DNA from: Myxococcus eversor
Lineage (GTDB): Bacteria; Myxococcota; Myxococcia; Myxococcales; Myxococcaceae
Direction of reading: 5' to 3'
NCBI RefSeq assembly: GCF_010894455.1
Contig: NZ_JAAIXY010000022.1
Coordinates: forward strand, 62,001 to 126,000
DNA: 64,000 bases
In this document: piece after piece, positions 8,060 to 17,341 of the stretch
How positions within the stretch are numbered: the stretch's first letter is position 1
Layout: every line of letters begins with the position of its first letter
Notes under the pieces: generated by a model
Told to the model about the DNA's origin: nothing
Database searches by the model: none
The model's input: only the letters and a program-made list of their open reading frames with translations
Program-made: the position numbers and the translations under genes

Positions 8060-9640
8060 CTACTGGGCGGCGACCGTGCAGTCGCCCGTCACGTTCGGGG
8101 CGGGGGCGCCGTTCACCACGTTCCCCTCGAAGACGTTGTCGCTCGCGACCACCAGCTCCACCCCGCCGTTGCCCCGGTTGCAGACGACGACGCCTCCCGC
8201 CCCCGCCTGGTTGCCCACGAAGCGGTTGTGTCGAACGGTGACGGCGCGAGTCCCCACGTCCTCCAGGTAGATGGCCGCCGCCGGGCCCTTCGTCACGAAG
8301 TTGTCCTCGAAGAGGTTGTCTTCGATGAGGTCGTTGTTCGGCTGGAAGTAGTGCAGGGCCGCGCCGCCGCCCAGGTCGTAGATGTTCTGCGAGTTGGGCC
8401 AGGCGAGCAGGGGCCTCACCACCAGGCTGCTCCACAGGCTGCCCCGGAACGCCTCCAGCCCGTTGTTCCGGAAGGTGTTGCCGCGCACCACGGAGTCCCG
8501 GCCGTGCGTCACGCACATCGCTCCGCCGCCCGCCATGGAGGAGGTGCCGGCCTGCGCGAAGCGGTCGATGTCGGAGGTGCGGTTGCCCTCGAACACCGTG
8601 CTCTCCACGCGCGAGCCCACGGTGAACATCAGGTCCAGCGCGCCGCACTTCGCCGCGGACAGGTTGTCCCGGAACAGCGAGTTCCGAATCGTCACCGGCC
8701 CCGGGTAGTAGGCCCACAGCGCGCCGCGCGTCCAGTCACGGTCGCCGTTGTATTCGTTCTTGCGCACCTTCTCGAAAATCATGTGGTCGAAGACGGGGTG
8801 GCCATCTCCCACCGAGTTGTCTCCGTAGAAGTTCATCCCCCACCAGCCATACGGATTCGTCGAGGTGAGCACCACGGGCTTCTCCGCCGTGCCGCTCACC
8901 TGGATGCCGCCGTAGACGCGCAGCTCCACGCGGCCCTTCTGGTGGTTCATCACGCTGCCCGGCGCCCCGGCCGCGACATCGGCCTCCGTCACCTCCGGAC
9001 GCCCCTTGAAGTCGAGGAGGACGCCAGGCTGCACCTTGAGGACCTGTCCCTTCGGAATCGTGACGACGCCCTGCGCATTGCCAATGACCCGGTAGGGCGA
9101 GCCCGCCGCCGTCAGAGTCCCCGACAACGTACCGGTGATGAGCGTGCCGCCATCCGTCGGCACCTCGATGGAACCCGCGTCCCGCCCGGCATCGGGTGTC
9201 CCCGCATCGGCGGGGCCGGCGTCGATGGGGTCCGGACCGCGGCCACCGTCCGTGCCGGAGTCGCCACCATCCGAGGACCCCGAGCCGCCCGCATCTCGCG
9301 GCTCCGTGGTTCCACCATCGGCCTCCTGCGTTCCACCATCGTCGCGTCCGGGCCCGCCCGCGTCTTCACGCCCCGGTGCACCCGCGTCTTCGCGTCCGGG
9401 CCCGCCCGCATCCTCACGACCGGGCTCGCCTCCGTCATCTCGACCGGGGCCGCCAGCGTCTTCGCGTCCAGGCCCGTCTCCACCGTCGTCACGCTCGGGC
9501 CCACCGCCGTCCTTGGTCGGCACGACGCCGTCCTCGTCCTGGTCCGTCGACGAGGGCTCACCGGAACAAGCAAAGACACTCAACGACAGGGACACGAACA
9601 CGACGCTGACAATCAAGAAGGGGGACGAAGGTGTCTTCAT
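8060..9640 (-). CDS. Lipoprotein with acidic Gly/Asp linker and right-handed beta-helix domain
   Basis: 526 residues. A type II signal peptide has a lipobox-like end (LSVFAC). A linker of roughly 90 residues made of GREDAG/GRDDGG repeats follows, then PTDGGTLITGTLSGTLTAA leading into a parallel beta-helix domain. Asn and hydrophobic ladder repeats such as RNSLFRDNL, VRGNTFRNNG, IEDNLFEDNF and VRHNRFVGNQ are NosD/pectate-lyase-type coils. It is likely anchored in the outer membrane with the helix displayed on a flexible acidic stalk, binding or cutting polysaccharide. The ATG at 9640 was chosen because it puts the charged N-region directly before the hydrophobic core; GTG 9661 is possible. Confidence 0.8.
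   Translation of the reverse strand: MKTPSSPFLIVSVVFVSLSLSVFACSGEPSSTDQDEDGVVPTKDGGGPERDDGGDGPGREDAGGPGRDDGGEPGREDAGGPGREDAGAPGREDAGGPGRDDGGTQEADGGTTEPRDAGGSGSSDGGDSGTDGGRGPDPIDAGPADAGTPDAGRDAGSIEVPTDGGTLITGTLSGTLTAAGSPYRVIGNAQGVVTIPKGQVLKVQPGVLLDFKGRPEVTEADVAAGAPGSVMNHQKGRVELRVYGGIQVSGTAEKPVVLTSTNPYGWWGMNFYGDNSVGDGHPVFDHMIFEKVRKNEYNGDRDWTRGALWAYYPGPVTIRNSLFRDNLSAAKCGALDLMFTVGSRVESTVFEGNRTSDIDRFAQAGTSSMAGGGAMCVTHGRDSVVRGNTFRNNGLEAFRGSLWSSLVVRPLLAWPNSQNIYDLGGGAALHYFQPNNDLIEDNLFEDNFVTKGPAAAIYLEDVGTRAVTVRHNRFVGNQAGAGGVVVCNRGNGGVELVVASDNVFEGNVVNGAPAPNVTGDCTVAAQ
9290..9510 (-). repeat. Low-complexity GREDAG-type coding repeat
   Basis: Tandem degenerate 15-21-bp units encode GREDAG, GRDDGG and similar hexapeptides in the stalk of the beta-helix lipoprotein. 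Such repeats expand and contract by slippage. Confidence 0.75.
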
Positions 9641-9966
9641 GGGCGGGTTGGGAGGTAACACGAAGAGGTGTCAGCCACCATTGCATGAGGGTCCCATGCT
9701 CCACCGCCTCGACGTCGGACCGATGCCCTGCACGAAGGTGCATCTCCATCCCGCGCCGAGCACTCCCCCACCCCCACGGTCAGGCTTCCCGTCTCGCGCT
9801 CCACGCCATCCAGCGGAAGCTCCACGCCTGTCTCCCCGCACCCGCGCTCGACAACGCTTCCCACCCCGGATGACTCATCAGGTCTGGTTTCCGACGACGC
9901 GCTGACACGAGGCGCACATCGACGCCTCCGGCGCCGAGCCTCGAATCCGATAGAGTCCCGCACACA
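9641..9966. other. Divergent intergenic region, 326 bp
   Basis: The region lies between the beta-helix lipoprotein (-) and the sigma factor (+). It must hold both promoters, but no convincing -35/-10 pair was seen. An imperfect inverted repeat with arms GCATG/CATGC lies at 9683-9699, close upstream of the lipoprotein. The sigma-factor ATG at 9967 lacks a Shine-Dalgarno sequence. Confidence 0.5.
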
Positions 9967-10842
9967 ATGGAGCTCGTGCTGTCGTTTCTCGCGGGCGCGT
10001 CGCGTCCGTGTGGCCCGGACGAGTCACAAGTCCTGGCAGGGCGATTGGGGGAAGCACTGGACCGCAGCCACGAAGCGTGGCCGGGCGTCGTGTTGTCTGG
10101 CGACACATTCGCACGCCACCTGGGCGAGCGCGTTCCTCCAGAGCTGCCCCTCACGGAGGGCCTGCATGCGCTGAAGGCGGAGGACCTCTACCTCGCCCGC
10201 GCCTGTCTCGACGGAGACCGCGCCGCGCTCGAGGCCCTCCAGCGCGTGGTGCTCCTGCCCATGTCCCGCGCCGTGCGCCGGGTGGACCGCTCGGACACGT
10301 TCGTGGACGAGGTGCTCCAGCTCACCCGCCTGAAGCTGCTGGTGGGCAGCGCCCGTCAGGGCCCGCGCCTCGCCGAGTACGCCGGACGCGGCACGCTTCG
10401 CCGCTGGACGGAGGCCATCGCGGTGGGCGTCGCCCTGTCCCTCAAGCGCGGCCCGCCTCGCGCCGTGTCCCTGGACGACGCGCCGCTCGTGTCGGAACTC
10501 CACGGCGCGGACCCGGAGCTCGCGCTCATCCAGCAACGCTATCGCCCCGCCTTCCGCGCCGCGTTCGCTGAAGCGCTGTCGCAGCTCTCGCCCAGGGACC
10601 GGAATCTCCTGAGACTGAGTCTGGGACAGGGGCTGGGTGTGGAGTCCCTGGGCACGCTCCACCAGGTCCACGCCTCCACGGTGTCTCGCTGGCTCACGCG
10701 CGCCCGCCAGTCCCTGCTGGAAGGCACTCGCGCCGGACTCTCGCGGCGACTGACGCTGAATGTCTCCCAGCTCGACAGCCTGTTGCGGGTGATGGACGCG
10801 AGCCTCGCGGTGAGCCTGTCTTCCCTGCTCGACGAAGGATGA
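9967..10842 (+). CDS. Sigma-70-family RNA polymerase sigma factor, Myxococcales type
   Basis: 291 residues. The middle resembles region 2 (DSFVDEVLQLTRLKLL-like text and YAGRGTLRRWTEAIAVGVA) and the C-terminus region 4: ALSQLSPRDRNLLRLSLGQGLGVESLGTLH followed by the helix-turn-helix HASTVSRWLTRARQSLL. This layout matches the myxobacteria-specific sigma family usually paired with a kinase. It would direct RNA polymerase to a special promoter set. Its stop overlaps the kinase start by four bases (ATGA), so expression is coupled and the kinase, which carries an anti-sigma-type zinc finger, is its likely regulator. Confidence 0.85.
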   Translation: MELVLSFLAGASRPCGPDESQVLAGRLGEALDRSHEAWPGVVLSGDTFARHLGERVPPELPLTEGLHALKAEDLYLARACLDGDRAALEALQRVVLLPMSRAVRRVDRSDTFVDEVLQLTRLKLLVGSARQGPRLAEYAGRGTLRRWTEAIAVGVALSLKRGPPRAVSLDDAPLVSELHGADPELALIQQRYRPAFRAAFAEALSQLSPRDRNLLRLSLGQGLGVESLGTLHQVHASTVSRWLTRARQSLLEGTRAGLSRRLTLNVSQLDSLLRVMDASLAVSLSSLLDEG

Positions 10843-13800
10843 GTGCCATGGCTCCGTCCAACGACTCGCGGTGCCTCGACGAACCCCAGCTCCTCGACCT
10901 CGCGGATGGCGTGGCCTCGCGGGAACTGCGCGCACGCGCGGAGGCCCACCTGGATGGCTGTGCCACCTGCCAGGCCCAGCTCGCGGACTTCCTCGTGGCT
11001 CGCGCGCCGTCCACCCCTTCGCCACGCCAGGAGCCTTCGCCCACGCCCTCCACCCTGGTGGAGGACACGGTCGCCGCGAAGGGGATCCCCATGGCCGCGC
11101 TGGAGCGGGGCACGCTGCTGGGACGCTACGTGGTGCTGGAGCGAATCGGGGCCGGTGGAATGGGCGTGGTGTACGCGGCCTATGACCCCAGCATCGACCG
11201 CCGCATCGGACTCAAGCTGGTGCACGCCGCACCAGGCGCGGTGGACTCCACCGACCGCATCCTGAGCGAGGCCCGCGCCGCCGCGCGCACCCAGCACCCC
11301 GCCGTCGTCGCCGTGCATGACGTGGGCAGGGTCGATGACCGGGTGTTCATCGCGATGGAGCTGGTGGAAGGCGGCACGCTGCGCCAGCACCTCGCCACCA
11401 CGAAGCCGGAGTGGAGAGGCGTGTTGCGCCTGTACCTCCAGGCGGGCCGAGGTCTCGCCGCCGCTCACGCCGCGGGCGTCATCCACCGCGACTTCAAGCC
11501 GGACAACGTCCTGGTGGACCGCGAAGGCCGCGTGAAGGTCACCGACTTCGGCCTGGCCCGCCTCGCCGCCCGCGCGGAGTCCACCGCGTCATCCCCCGGA
11601 GCATCCGAGACGCTCGCCGTCGGACCGGACGCTCCCGGCATCGTGAGCACGGCCGCCGCGGGCACGCCGGGCTACATCGCTCCCGAGGGACTGGCGGGAG
11701 GCCGCGTGGATGCGCGCTCGGACCAGTTCAGCTTCTGTGTCGCGCTCTTCGAGGGGATGCACGGGGCGAAGCCCGGCGAGCGGGAGCCCCTCAACCGCGC
11801 GTCCGTCCCCCGCGCGGTGCAGACCGCCGTGCAGCGAGGCCTCGCACGGTCGCCGGAGGACCGCTTCCCCTCCATGGACGCGCTGCTCACCGCGCTGGAA
11901 CGCGCGGCGTTTCCCAGGACCTCGCGCTGGCTCGGAGCGTTGGGTGCGGGCCTGGGCGTGGCGGCGGCTCTCACCCTCCTCTTCGTGGTGCGAGGTCCCC
12001 AACCTTGCGCGGACAGCCCCTCGCGACTCGTGGGGGTGTGGGACGCGGCTCGCAAGCTGGCGCTCCGCGACGCCTTCCTCGCCACGAGCTCCCCCGGCGC
12101 GGAGGCCCTGCACGCGACGCTGGTCCGCTCGTTGGATGGCTACGCCGGCCAGTGGATGGAGGCCCACCGCGAGGCCTGCGAGGCGACGCTCGTCCGCCAT
12201 GAGCAATCCGAGGCGGCGATGGACCTGCGCATGCACTGCCTGGAGCGCCGCAAGCGCGAGCTGCACGCGATGGTGGACGTGCTGAACACCGCCAGCGCCA
12301 GCGAGGTGTCGAACGCGCCGCAGATGGTGCGTGGACTGGTGCCCACCTCCCGCTGCGCGGACGTGGAGGCGCTCGCCCGGCCCGTGCCACCTCCCACGCG
12401 AGGCCAGGAGCGAGAGCAGGTGCGCGCCGCCCAGGAGCTGCTCGCGGACGTGAGGGCGAGAGACCATGCCGGACGCTGGAAGGAGGCCCTGGAGCTGGCG
12501 ACCACCGTGGAGAGCCAGGCCCTGGCGACGAACTACAGACCGCTGCTCGGGGAGGCGCTGCTCGCCCAGGGCCGCATCCGGCTCCATGAGCGCGACGAGA
12601 AGGAGGCCCGGCAACTGCTCCGGCGCGCCGCGCTGGCCTCCCAGGCGGGACGGGATGACGAGCATGCCATCGAGGCGATGGTGAACCTGGTCTACGTCGA
12701 GGGCGAGCTGGCGGAGCGCCCGGAGCAGGCCGACCTCTGGCGCGAGCTGGCGCAATCGCTCCTGGAGCGCATCGGTGGCGACGCTCAGCTTGAATCCAAC
12801 CTCGCCTTCACCCAAGGCATGGTGCTCACCCGCCAGGGACGCCACGCGGAGGCGGTTCCGCTTCTCGAGAAGAGCCTCGTCCTGCGTGAGCGAGCCCACG
12901 GCAAGGACGCCTACGTCCTGGTCGATGCGCTCCTCGCACTCGGAACCGCACAGCGCGGACTGGGCCGCTTCGAGGAAGCCCTGGCCACCCAGCGGCGCAC
13001 CCGGAACTTGCTGGTGATGCACGTGGGACACGAGCACTCCTTCGTGGCCATGACGCTCAACAACATCGCCTCCACGTTCGTCAAGATGGGCCGCTTCGAC
13101 GAGGCGCTCGCGACCTTCGAGGAGAGCATCCAGCTCTTCGAGCGCATCCATGGCGCGGGCCAGCCGGCCAGCTATCTCATGAACCTGAATGCGAACATCG
13201 GAGCGGTGCATCGCGCGCGCGGCCACTTCGAGCAGGCGCGCGTGGCTCTTGAGCGCGCGTGGGCACTGGCCCAGGGCAGCCGCCCACCCGGGCACCCGGA
13301 CCGGGCCTTCATCTCGGGACACCTCGCCGTGACGCTCGCGGACCTCGGTCGCGTGGACGAGGCGCTCGCGCGCGTGGAGGCCGTGCGCGGGGAGCTGGAT
13401 GCGGCGCGGTCCGATGGACGTCGCAGCCGACGCCACGCGGAGCTGTCCACGCTCGTCGCGGAGATCCTCCTGCGGGTCCGCCGCTTCGAGCCCGCCGCCA
13501 ACGAGGCACGCAAGGCGGTGGCGCTGCTGCGCGAGCTGGGCGCCCAGGACGAGCTGTCCACTCCCCTGTGCAGATGGGCCCAGGCGCTGCTCGGCGAGGC
13601 CCGACTCCCGGAGGCCGAGCGCACGGCCCGCGAGGGACTGAAGCTGCGCGAACAAGCGACGACACCGGACGCGGAAGAAGTCGCGGAGGCCCGCTCCCTG
13701 CTGGGCCAGGTGCTGCTGGCGCGCGGAGACCTCACGGGTGCCCGCACGCTTCTGGAGCAGGCCCTGGAGGGCTGGGAGAAGGAAGGCGCCAGTGCCTTCA

Positions 13801-13988
13801 CCCTCGCCTCGACACGCTTCGCGCTCGCCCGCTCGCTCAGGCTTTCGAGCGTCGAGCCCGAGCGGGCGCGAACCCTGGCGCTCTCCGCGAGGGACGCCGT
13901 GGCCCAGAGCCCGCCGCCCAGGAGCCTCCCCTTGGAGGAACTGGACGCCTTCCTTTCAGAGGGTCGCGTAGACTCCGCGGCACGATGA
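10839..13988 (+). CDS. Ser/Thr protein kinase with N-terminal anti-sigma zinc finger and C-terminal TPRs
   Basis: 1049 residues. Residues 12-55 form a zf-HC2-type anti-sigma finger (H37-x3-C41-x2-C44). The kinase domain spans about 97-355: glycine loop GAGGMG at 104-109, ATP lysine K126, catalytic HRDFKPDN with D218, DFG at 236-238 and APE at 281-283, so all key residues are present. A transmembrane helix lies at about 364-384. The remaining 650 residues are cytoplasmically opposed helical repeats (TPR), for example EEALATQRRTRNLLVMHVG. The kinase is inner-membrane bound with a sensing or scaffolding TPR domain outside. The finger next to the coupled sigma gene implies direct sigma binding. 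Confidence 0.9.
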   Translation: MSAMAPSNDSRCLDEPQLLDLADGVASRELRARAEAHLDGCATCQAQLADFLVARAPSTPSPRQEPSPTPSTLVEDTVAAKGIPMAALERGTLLGRYVVLERIGAGGMGVVYAAYDPSIDRRIGLKLVHAAPGAVDSTDRILSEARAAARTQHPAVVAVHDVGRVDDRVFIAMELVEGGTLRQHLATTKPEWRGVLRLYLQAGRGLAAAHAAGVIHRDFKPDNVLVDREGRVKVTDFGLARLAARAESTASSPGASETLAVGPDAPGIVSTAAAGTPGYIAPEGLAGGRVDARSDQFSFCVALFEGMHGAKPGEREPLNRASVPRAVQTAVQRGLARSPEDRFPSMDALLTALERAAFPRTSRWLGALGAGLGVAAALTLLFVVRGPQPCADSPSRLVGVWDAARKLALRDAFLATSSPGAEALHATLVRSLDGYAGQWMEAHREACEATLVRHEQSEAAMDLRMHCLERRKRELHAMVDVLNTASASEVSNAPQMVRGLVPTSRCADVEALARPVPPPTRGQEREQVRAAQELLADVRARDHAGRWKEALELATTVESQALATNYRPLLGEALLAQGRIRLHERDEKEARQLLRRAALASQAGRDDEHAIEAMVNLVYVEGELAERPEQADLWRELAQSLLERIGGDAQLESNLAFTQGMVLTRQGRHAEAVPLLEKSLVLRERAHGKDAYVLVDALLALGTAQRGLGRFEEALATQRRTRNLLVMHVGHEHSFVAMTLNNIASTFVKMGRFDEALATFEESIQLFERIHGAGQPASYLMNLNANIGAVHRARGHFEQARVALERAWALAQGSRPPGHPDRAFISGHLAVTLADLGRVDEALARVEAVRGELDAARSDGRRSRRHAELSTLVAEILLRVRRFEPAANEARKAVALLRELGAQDELSTPLCRWAQALLGEARLPEAERTAREGLKLREQATTPDAEEVAEARSLLGQVLLARGDLTGARTLLEQALEGWEKEGASAFTLASTRFALARSLRLSSVEPERARTLALSARDAVAQSPPPRSLPLEELDAFLSEGRVDSAAR

Positions 13989-14599
13989 ACCGTGAAGAAG
14001 CGAACCAGGCCCTGGAGCTCATCCGCCGGGTCGTGACACAGGCGCGTGACGACTCGGCGCTCCAGAACTGGGGCGTCATCTGGATGCTCCACGCCTTCAC
14101 CAACGCCGCGGGGTTCACCACCACGCAGTGGCTCTGGAATCGTGGGGACCGGACGCCCGGCGCCTACGCCGTCCTCTGGTGCGTCGTGCTCGCGTTCAAC
14201 ATCTCCACCATCTTCATCCTCAAGCGCGGCCAGACGGCGGGCGCACGCTCCTTCGTCGAGCGGCAGATCTGGGCCATCTGGACCACGTTCATGGGCGGCA
14301 TGGGGCTGGTGGCTCTCATCAACTGGCTGCTGGGCCTGGACCGGCTGTTCATGCCGGCGGTGGCCTGTGTGTTGTTCGCCACCGCCTTCTCGATGATGGG
14401 CGCGCTGATGGGGCGCGTGTGGTTCACGGTGGCCGCCTTCTTCGCGGTCGTCTCGCTGGTGATGACGCGCTTGCCGGAGCACGGCTTCAGCCTGCTGGCG
14501 GCCCTCTGGTTCGCGGTGCAGTTCGGCGGCGGGCTCGCGCTCCACCGCGCCCGCTTGAGAAGGCTCGCGGCCCGGACGCCCGAGGCTCGGCTGGTATGA
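13985..14599 (+). CDS. Polytopic membrane protein of the sigma/kinase unit
   Basis: 204 residues with about five hydrophobic helices (for example AVLWCVVLAFNISTIFIL and MGLVALINWLLGL), beginning with a short charged helix MNREEANQALELIRRV. The ATG at 13985 overlaps the kinase stop by four bases, and its own stop overlaps the next start. No known family was recognised. Coupled expression suggests it acts with the kinase or with the regulator that follows. The frame is open far upstream, but that part is antiparallel-frame shadow of the kinase gene. Confidence 0.8.
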   Translation: MNREEANQALELIRRVVTQARDDSALQNWGVIWMLHAFTNAAGFTTTQWLWNRGDRTPGAYAVLWCVVLAFNISTIFILKRGQTAGARSFVERQIWAIWTTFMGGMGLVALINWLLGLDRLFMPAVACVLFATAFSMMGALMGRVWFTVAAFFAVVSLVMTRLPEHGFSLLAALWFAVQFGGGLALHRARLRRLAARTPEARLV

Positions 14600-15621
14600 T
14601 GAAGCCGGAGTCGCTCGCCGCGCTGGTGGCCCTCGCGACCGAGCCCTGGGGGCTGGACGAGTCGGAGCTTCACTCGCGCCTCACGGTGGCCGGTGTGACG
14701 GACCCCGCGTCGGCGCTGCGTGCGATTGCCGTGGCGGGCCTGGCTCGTGAGGAGCGCCGCCGCTGGGTGCCCACACCGCTGGGGCACGAGGCCCTGCGAG
14801 AGGCCCACCTGCTGCTCGCGAGCAGCCAGGACCCGAGCCCCTCTCCTCCTGGCATGGAGGAGTGCCCGTCCGTGCCCTGGCTCACCCAGGTACAGACGCA
14901 CTGGGTGGAGGCCGTGTCGCTCAACTACGCGGTGGACGCGGAGCGCCTGGCGCGACTGCTGCCAGCGCCGCTGGTTCCGGAGATTCATCGGGGCACCGCG
15001 TGGGTGCAGGTGTTGATGTCGTCCCTGCGCGACATGCGCCCCCAGGGCGTGTCTCCGCTGCTGGGTGTGTGCTTCTACCAGGTGAGCTATCGGGCGTCGG
15101 TGCGCTACCGCAACGCGCGCGGTGAGTGGCGTCGTGGCGGCTACTTCGTGCGCAGCGAGACGAACGACCCGGTGATGCGCCGCGTGGGCAATACGCTGGA
15201 CGAGTTCCGCTTCCACGAGTTCGGCGAGGCGCACATGGTGATGGCTCGCGAGGGAGAGTTGCTCACCCTCGCGGCGGACCCGGACGCGGGGTTTCCCGGA
15301 GGACGCCTCGTCGGCGTGTTCGACACCCGGCCCCAGACGCGTCCCCCGCCGGGCAGCGTGTGGACGGGGCTGGAGGACCTGCATGAGCCGCTGGTGGAGT
15401 GCTACGACGCGTTCGGCGTCTCGGGCGACTTCGTCTATGTGCTCACCATCGACCGCGAGCCGTGGAACGCCCGCTTCTGCACCCCGGTGGAGCTGTACTG
15501 CGAATACTTCGAGGAGGGGCCGCTCGCCCCGGGCTCCCGGCTGGACTCGGTGCTCCACCTCACGGAGTGCGCCTACCGCTGGCGCCCTCTTCGCAAGGAG
15601 CGACATACCCTGGAACCATGA
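14596..15621 (+). CDS. Winged-helix domain fused to DUF2071 (YqjF-like) domain
   Basis: 341 residues. Residues 1-80 look like a winged-helix DNA-binding domain (DPASALRAIAVAGLAREERRRW followed by TPLGHEAL). Residues from about 95 to the end match DUF2071/YqjF: QTHWVEAVSLNYAVD, LLPAPLVPEIHRG and FYQVSYRASVRY, a fold related to acetoacetate decarboxylase. Two ATGs in a row (14596, 14599) overlap the upstream stop. The fusion suggests a small-molecule-responsive regulator, which is inference. It is the last gene of the overlapping run that begins with the sigma factor. Confidence 0.75.
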   Translation: MMKPESLAALVALATEPWGLDESELHSRLTVAGVTDPASALRAIAVAGLAREERRRWVPTPLGHEALREAHLLLASSQDPSPSPPGMEECPSVPWLTQVQTHWVEAVSLNYAVDAERLARLLPAPLVPEIHRGTAWVQVLMSSLRDMRPQGVSPLLGVCFYQVSYRASVRYRNARGEWRRGGYFVRSETNDPVMRRVGNTLDEFRFHEFGEAHMVMAREGELLTLAADPDAGFPGGRLVGVFDTRPQTRPPPGSVWTGLEDLHEPLVECYDAFGVSGDFVYVLTIDREPWNARFCTPVELYCEYFEEGPLAPGSRLDSVLHLTECAYRWRPLRKERHTLEP

Positions 15622-15646
15622 GCAGCCCCGCGGAGTCCAACGCGCG

Positions 15647-16408
15647 ATGAAGACCCCCCTCGCACTCGTCGCCTGCCTCCTTGGCGCCTTTCTGTCCTTG
15701 AGCGCCCACGCGGAGGACCGCGTCGCCACCGCCCGCGCGTCGCGGATGAAGGACGTCACGGCGCTCTTCGCCACCGCTGGGACACCCTGGCCCACGGACC
15801 AGCTCTATGTCCGGGCCTTCAAGCACGAGCAGGAGCTGGAGGTCTGGGCGGGCCCCAAGGACGGGCCGCTGGTGAAGGTGAAGACGTACCCCTTCTGTGC
15901 CGCCTCGGGAGAGCTGGGGCCCAAGCGTCGCGAGGGCGACCTCCAGGTCCCCGAGGGTTTCTACACGCTCGACCTCTTCAACCCGGTGAGCAACTTCCAC
16001 CTCTCCGTGCGGGTCAGCTATCCCAACGCGGCGGACAAGCACCACCAGAAGCCGGGCGTCCGGCTGGGCGGCAACATCTTCGTCCACGGCAACTGCGTGA
16101 GCATCGGCTGCATCGCCATCGAGGACAGGCCCATCGAGGAGCTGTACCTCATGGCGCTGGACACGCGCGCCCGGACGAAGCGGGACGCGCCCATCCACAT
16201 CTTCCCGCGCAGGCTCGACGCCGCGGGGATGGCGGCGATGGAGAAGGAGGCCGGCACGGACGCGGAGTTGCTCACCTTCTGGAAGAGCCTCCAGCCCGCG
16301 TACGCCTTGTTCGAGGAGGGCCGCCAGGTGCCTCGCACCTCGGTCGTCGCGAAGACAGGCGCCTACGTCGTGACACCGGCGACGAAGGCCCCTCGCGCGG
16401 GACGATGA
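15647..16408 (+). CDS. L,D-transpeptidase (YkuD/YafK-type) exported protein
   Basis: 253 residues. The signal peptide ends in SAHA. The YkuD catalytic motif reads FVHGNCVSIGCIAI, with His148 and catalytic Cys155 in the S-x-G-C context; GLY-type motifs of classical Ldt are replaced by FYTLDLFNPVSNFHLSVR, as in the YafK/DpaA branch. It should act on peptidoglycan in the periplasm, forming or cutting 3-3 or lipoprotein links. The ATG at 15647 lies 25 bases after the upstream gene stop, so it may share the transcript. Confidence 0.88.
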   Translation: MKTPLALVACLLGAFLSLSAHAEDRVATARASRMKDVTALFATAGTPWPTDQLYVRAFKHEQELEVWAGPKDGPLVKVKTYPFCAASGELGPKRREGDLQVPEGFYTLDLFNPVSNFHLSVRVSYPNAADKHHQKPGVRLGGNIFVHGNCVSIGCIAIEDRPIEELYLMALDTRARTKRDAPIHIFPRRLDAAGMAAMEKEAGTDAELLTFWKSLQPAYALFEEGRQVPRTSVVAKTGAYVVTPATKAPRAGR

Positions 16409-16429
16409 CCGCGCGAAGGGCGCGACACG

Positions 16430-17257
16430 TCACAGCGGGTACAGGAACGCCGCCGCCGTCTGGTCCTGGGCGCTCAACACCAGGTCTCCCGCCCGCCGGC
16501 CGCACGCGTAGTTGGCCATCACCGAGTTGGTATCCGCGGTGTCCGTCAGCAGGCACGCGCCCGTGGTCTTCGGGCAGAGCCCGATGAGAACCGGCTCATG
16601 CACGAAGCCCAGCACATGTCCCAGCTCGTGCCGGAGGATGCCCCTGAGGGTGAGTGGAGCGATGGTCCCGAACGCGGTGTTGTCGATGAGCAGGTTGCGC
16701 GAGGCACGGGACGCATTCGGGAGGAACGCGCGAGCCAGATAGCTGCCGCTCGAGTTGATCGGACGGATGTCGAAGACGACGCCCGTCTGGGAGGCACTGC
16801 AGGCCCCGTCGAACGAGCTCTCATGGATGAAGTTCACGCCCGCGATGGCTTCCCAGTCCGCCGCCGCGCCGTTCATCGCCGCGACGACGGCGGCATGGCG
16901 TGAACCGAACGCCGTGCTGACGCAGTACCGCAGGTCGCGCACCTCGGTCGAATTCCACATGACGAGGACCCCGTTGGGGCACCCCACGGCCAGCGCATCC
17001 TCGCGAGTCCCCAGTCCGTCCTGTCGCACGTAGCGGTCGTGATACGCGCGCAGCGCCGCGTCGCCCTCGAAAGCCAAATCTGGCGGCACGACATGGACGT
17101 TCGAGTCGGGCTCCTTGTACGCCCGCGCCTTGAACTCCTCGAAGGACGCATCAGGAGTGCTCGACGGAGCACCTCCCGACTCCAGTTCGACGCTGCCGCA
17201 CGCCGAGAGCACGACGGACACTCCGAAACACAACCCCACGAAACAGACATTTCGCAT
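16430..17257 (-). CDS. Matrixin-like zinc metalloprotease lipoprotein
   Basis: 275 residues. The signal peptide ends with lipobox LSAC (Cys20). The zinc site HELGHVLGFVHE at 210-221 (HExxHxxGxxH) marks a metzincin. Upstream text AAMNGAAADWEAIAGVNF and FDIRPIN fits matrixin-type folds. No Met-turn-like motif was assigned with certainty (SVMANYA is the candidate). The ATG at 17257 has an excellent Shine-Dalgarno sequence (AGAGGGGGAG); the longer frame does not. It is probably a surface or secreted protease used in predation or development. It converges on the transpeptidase gene with only 21 bp between. Confidence 0.85.
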   Translation of the reverse strand: MRNVCFVGLCFGVSVVLSACGSVELESGGAPSSTPDASFEEFKARAYKEPDSNVHVVPPDLAFEGDAALRAYHDRYVRQDGLGTREDALAVGCPNGVLVMWNSTEVRDLRYCVSTAFGSRHAAVVAAMNGAAADWEAIAGVNFIHESSFDGACSASQTGVVFDIRPINSSGSYLARAFLPNASRASRNLLIDNTAFGTIAPLTLRGILRHELGHVLGFVHEPVLIGLCPKTTGACLLTDTADTNSVMANYACGRRAGDLVLSAQDQTAAAFLYPL

Positions 17258-17297
17258 GACTCCCCCTCTGGTGGCTCCCAAAGCCGCCCAACCTGAA

Positions 17298-17306
17298 ATA
17301 ATAGCA
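17298..17306 (-). promoter_or_regulatory. Extended -10 promoter element for the matrixin-like gene
   Basis: On the minus strand TGC-TATTAT forms an extended -10 about 40 bases upstream of the ATG at 17257, in an AT-rich patch unusual for this DNA. No good -35 was found. Confidence 0.4.
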
Positions 17307-17341
17307 AATCAGGATAAAGGATGGGAGCCGGGGGCCGAACT

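Noticed and set aside
13172..14545. Minus-strand frame of 457 codons across the kinase/membrane junction
   Set aside because: Covers the intergenic overlap of genes with clear motifs; composition is Arg/Ser-rich shadow.
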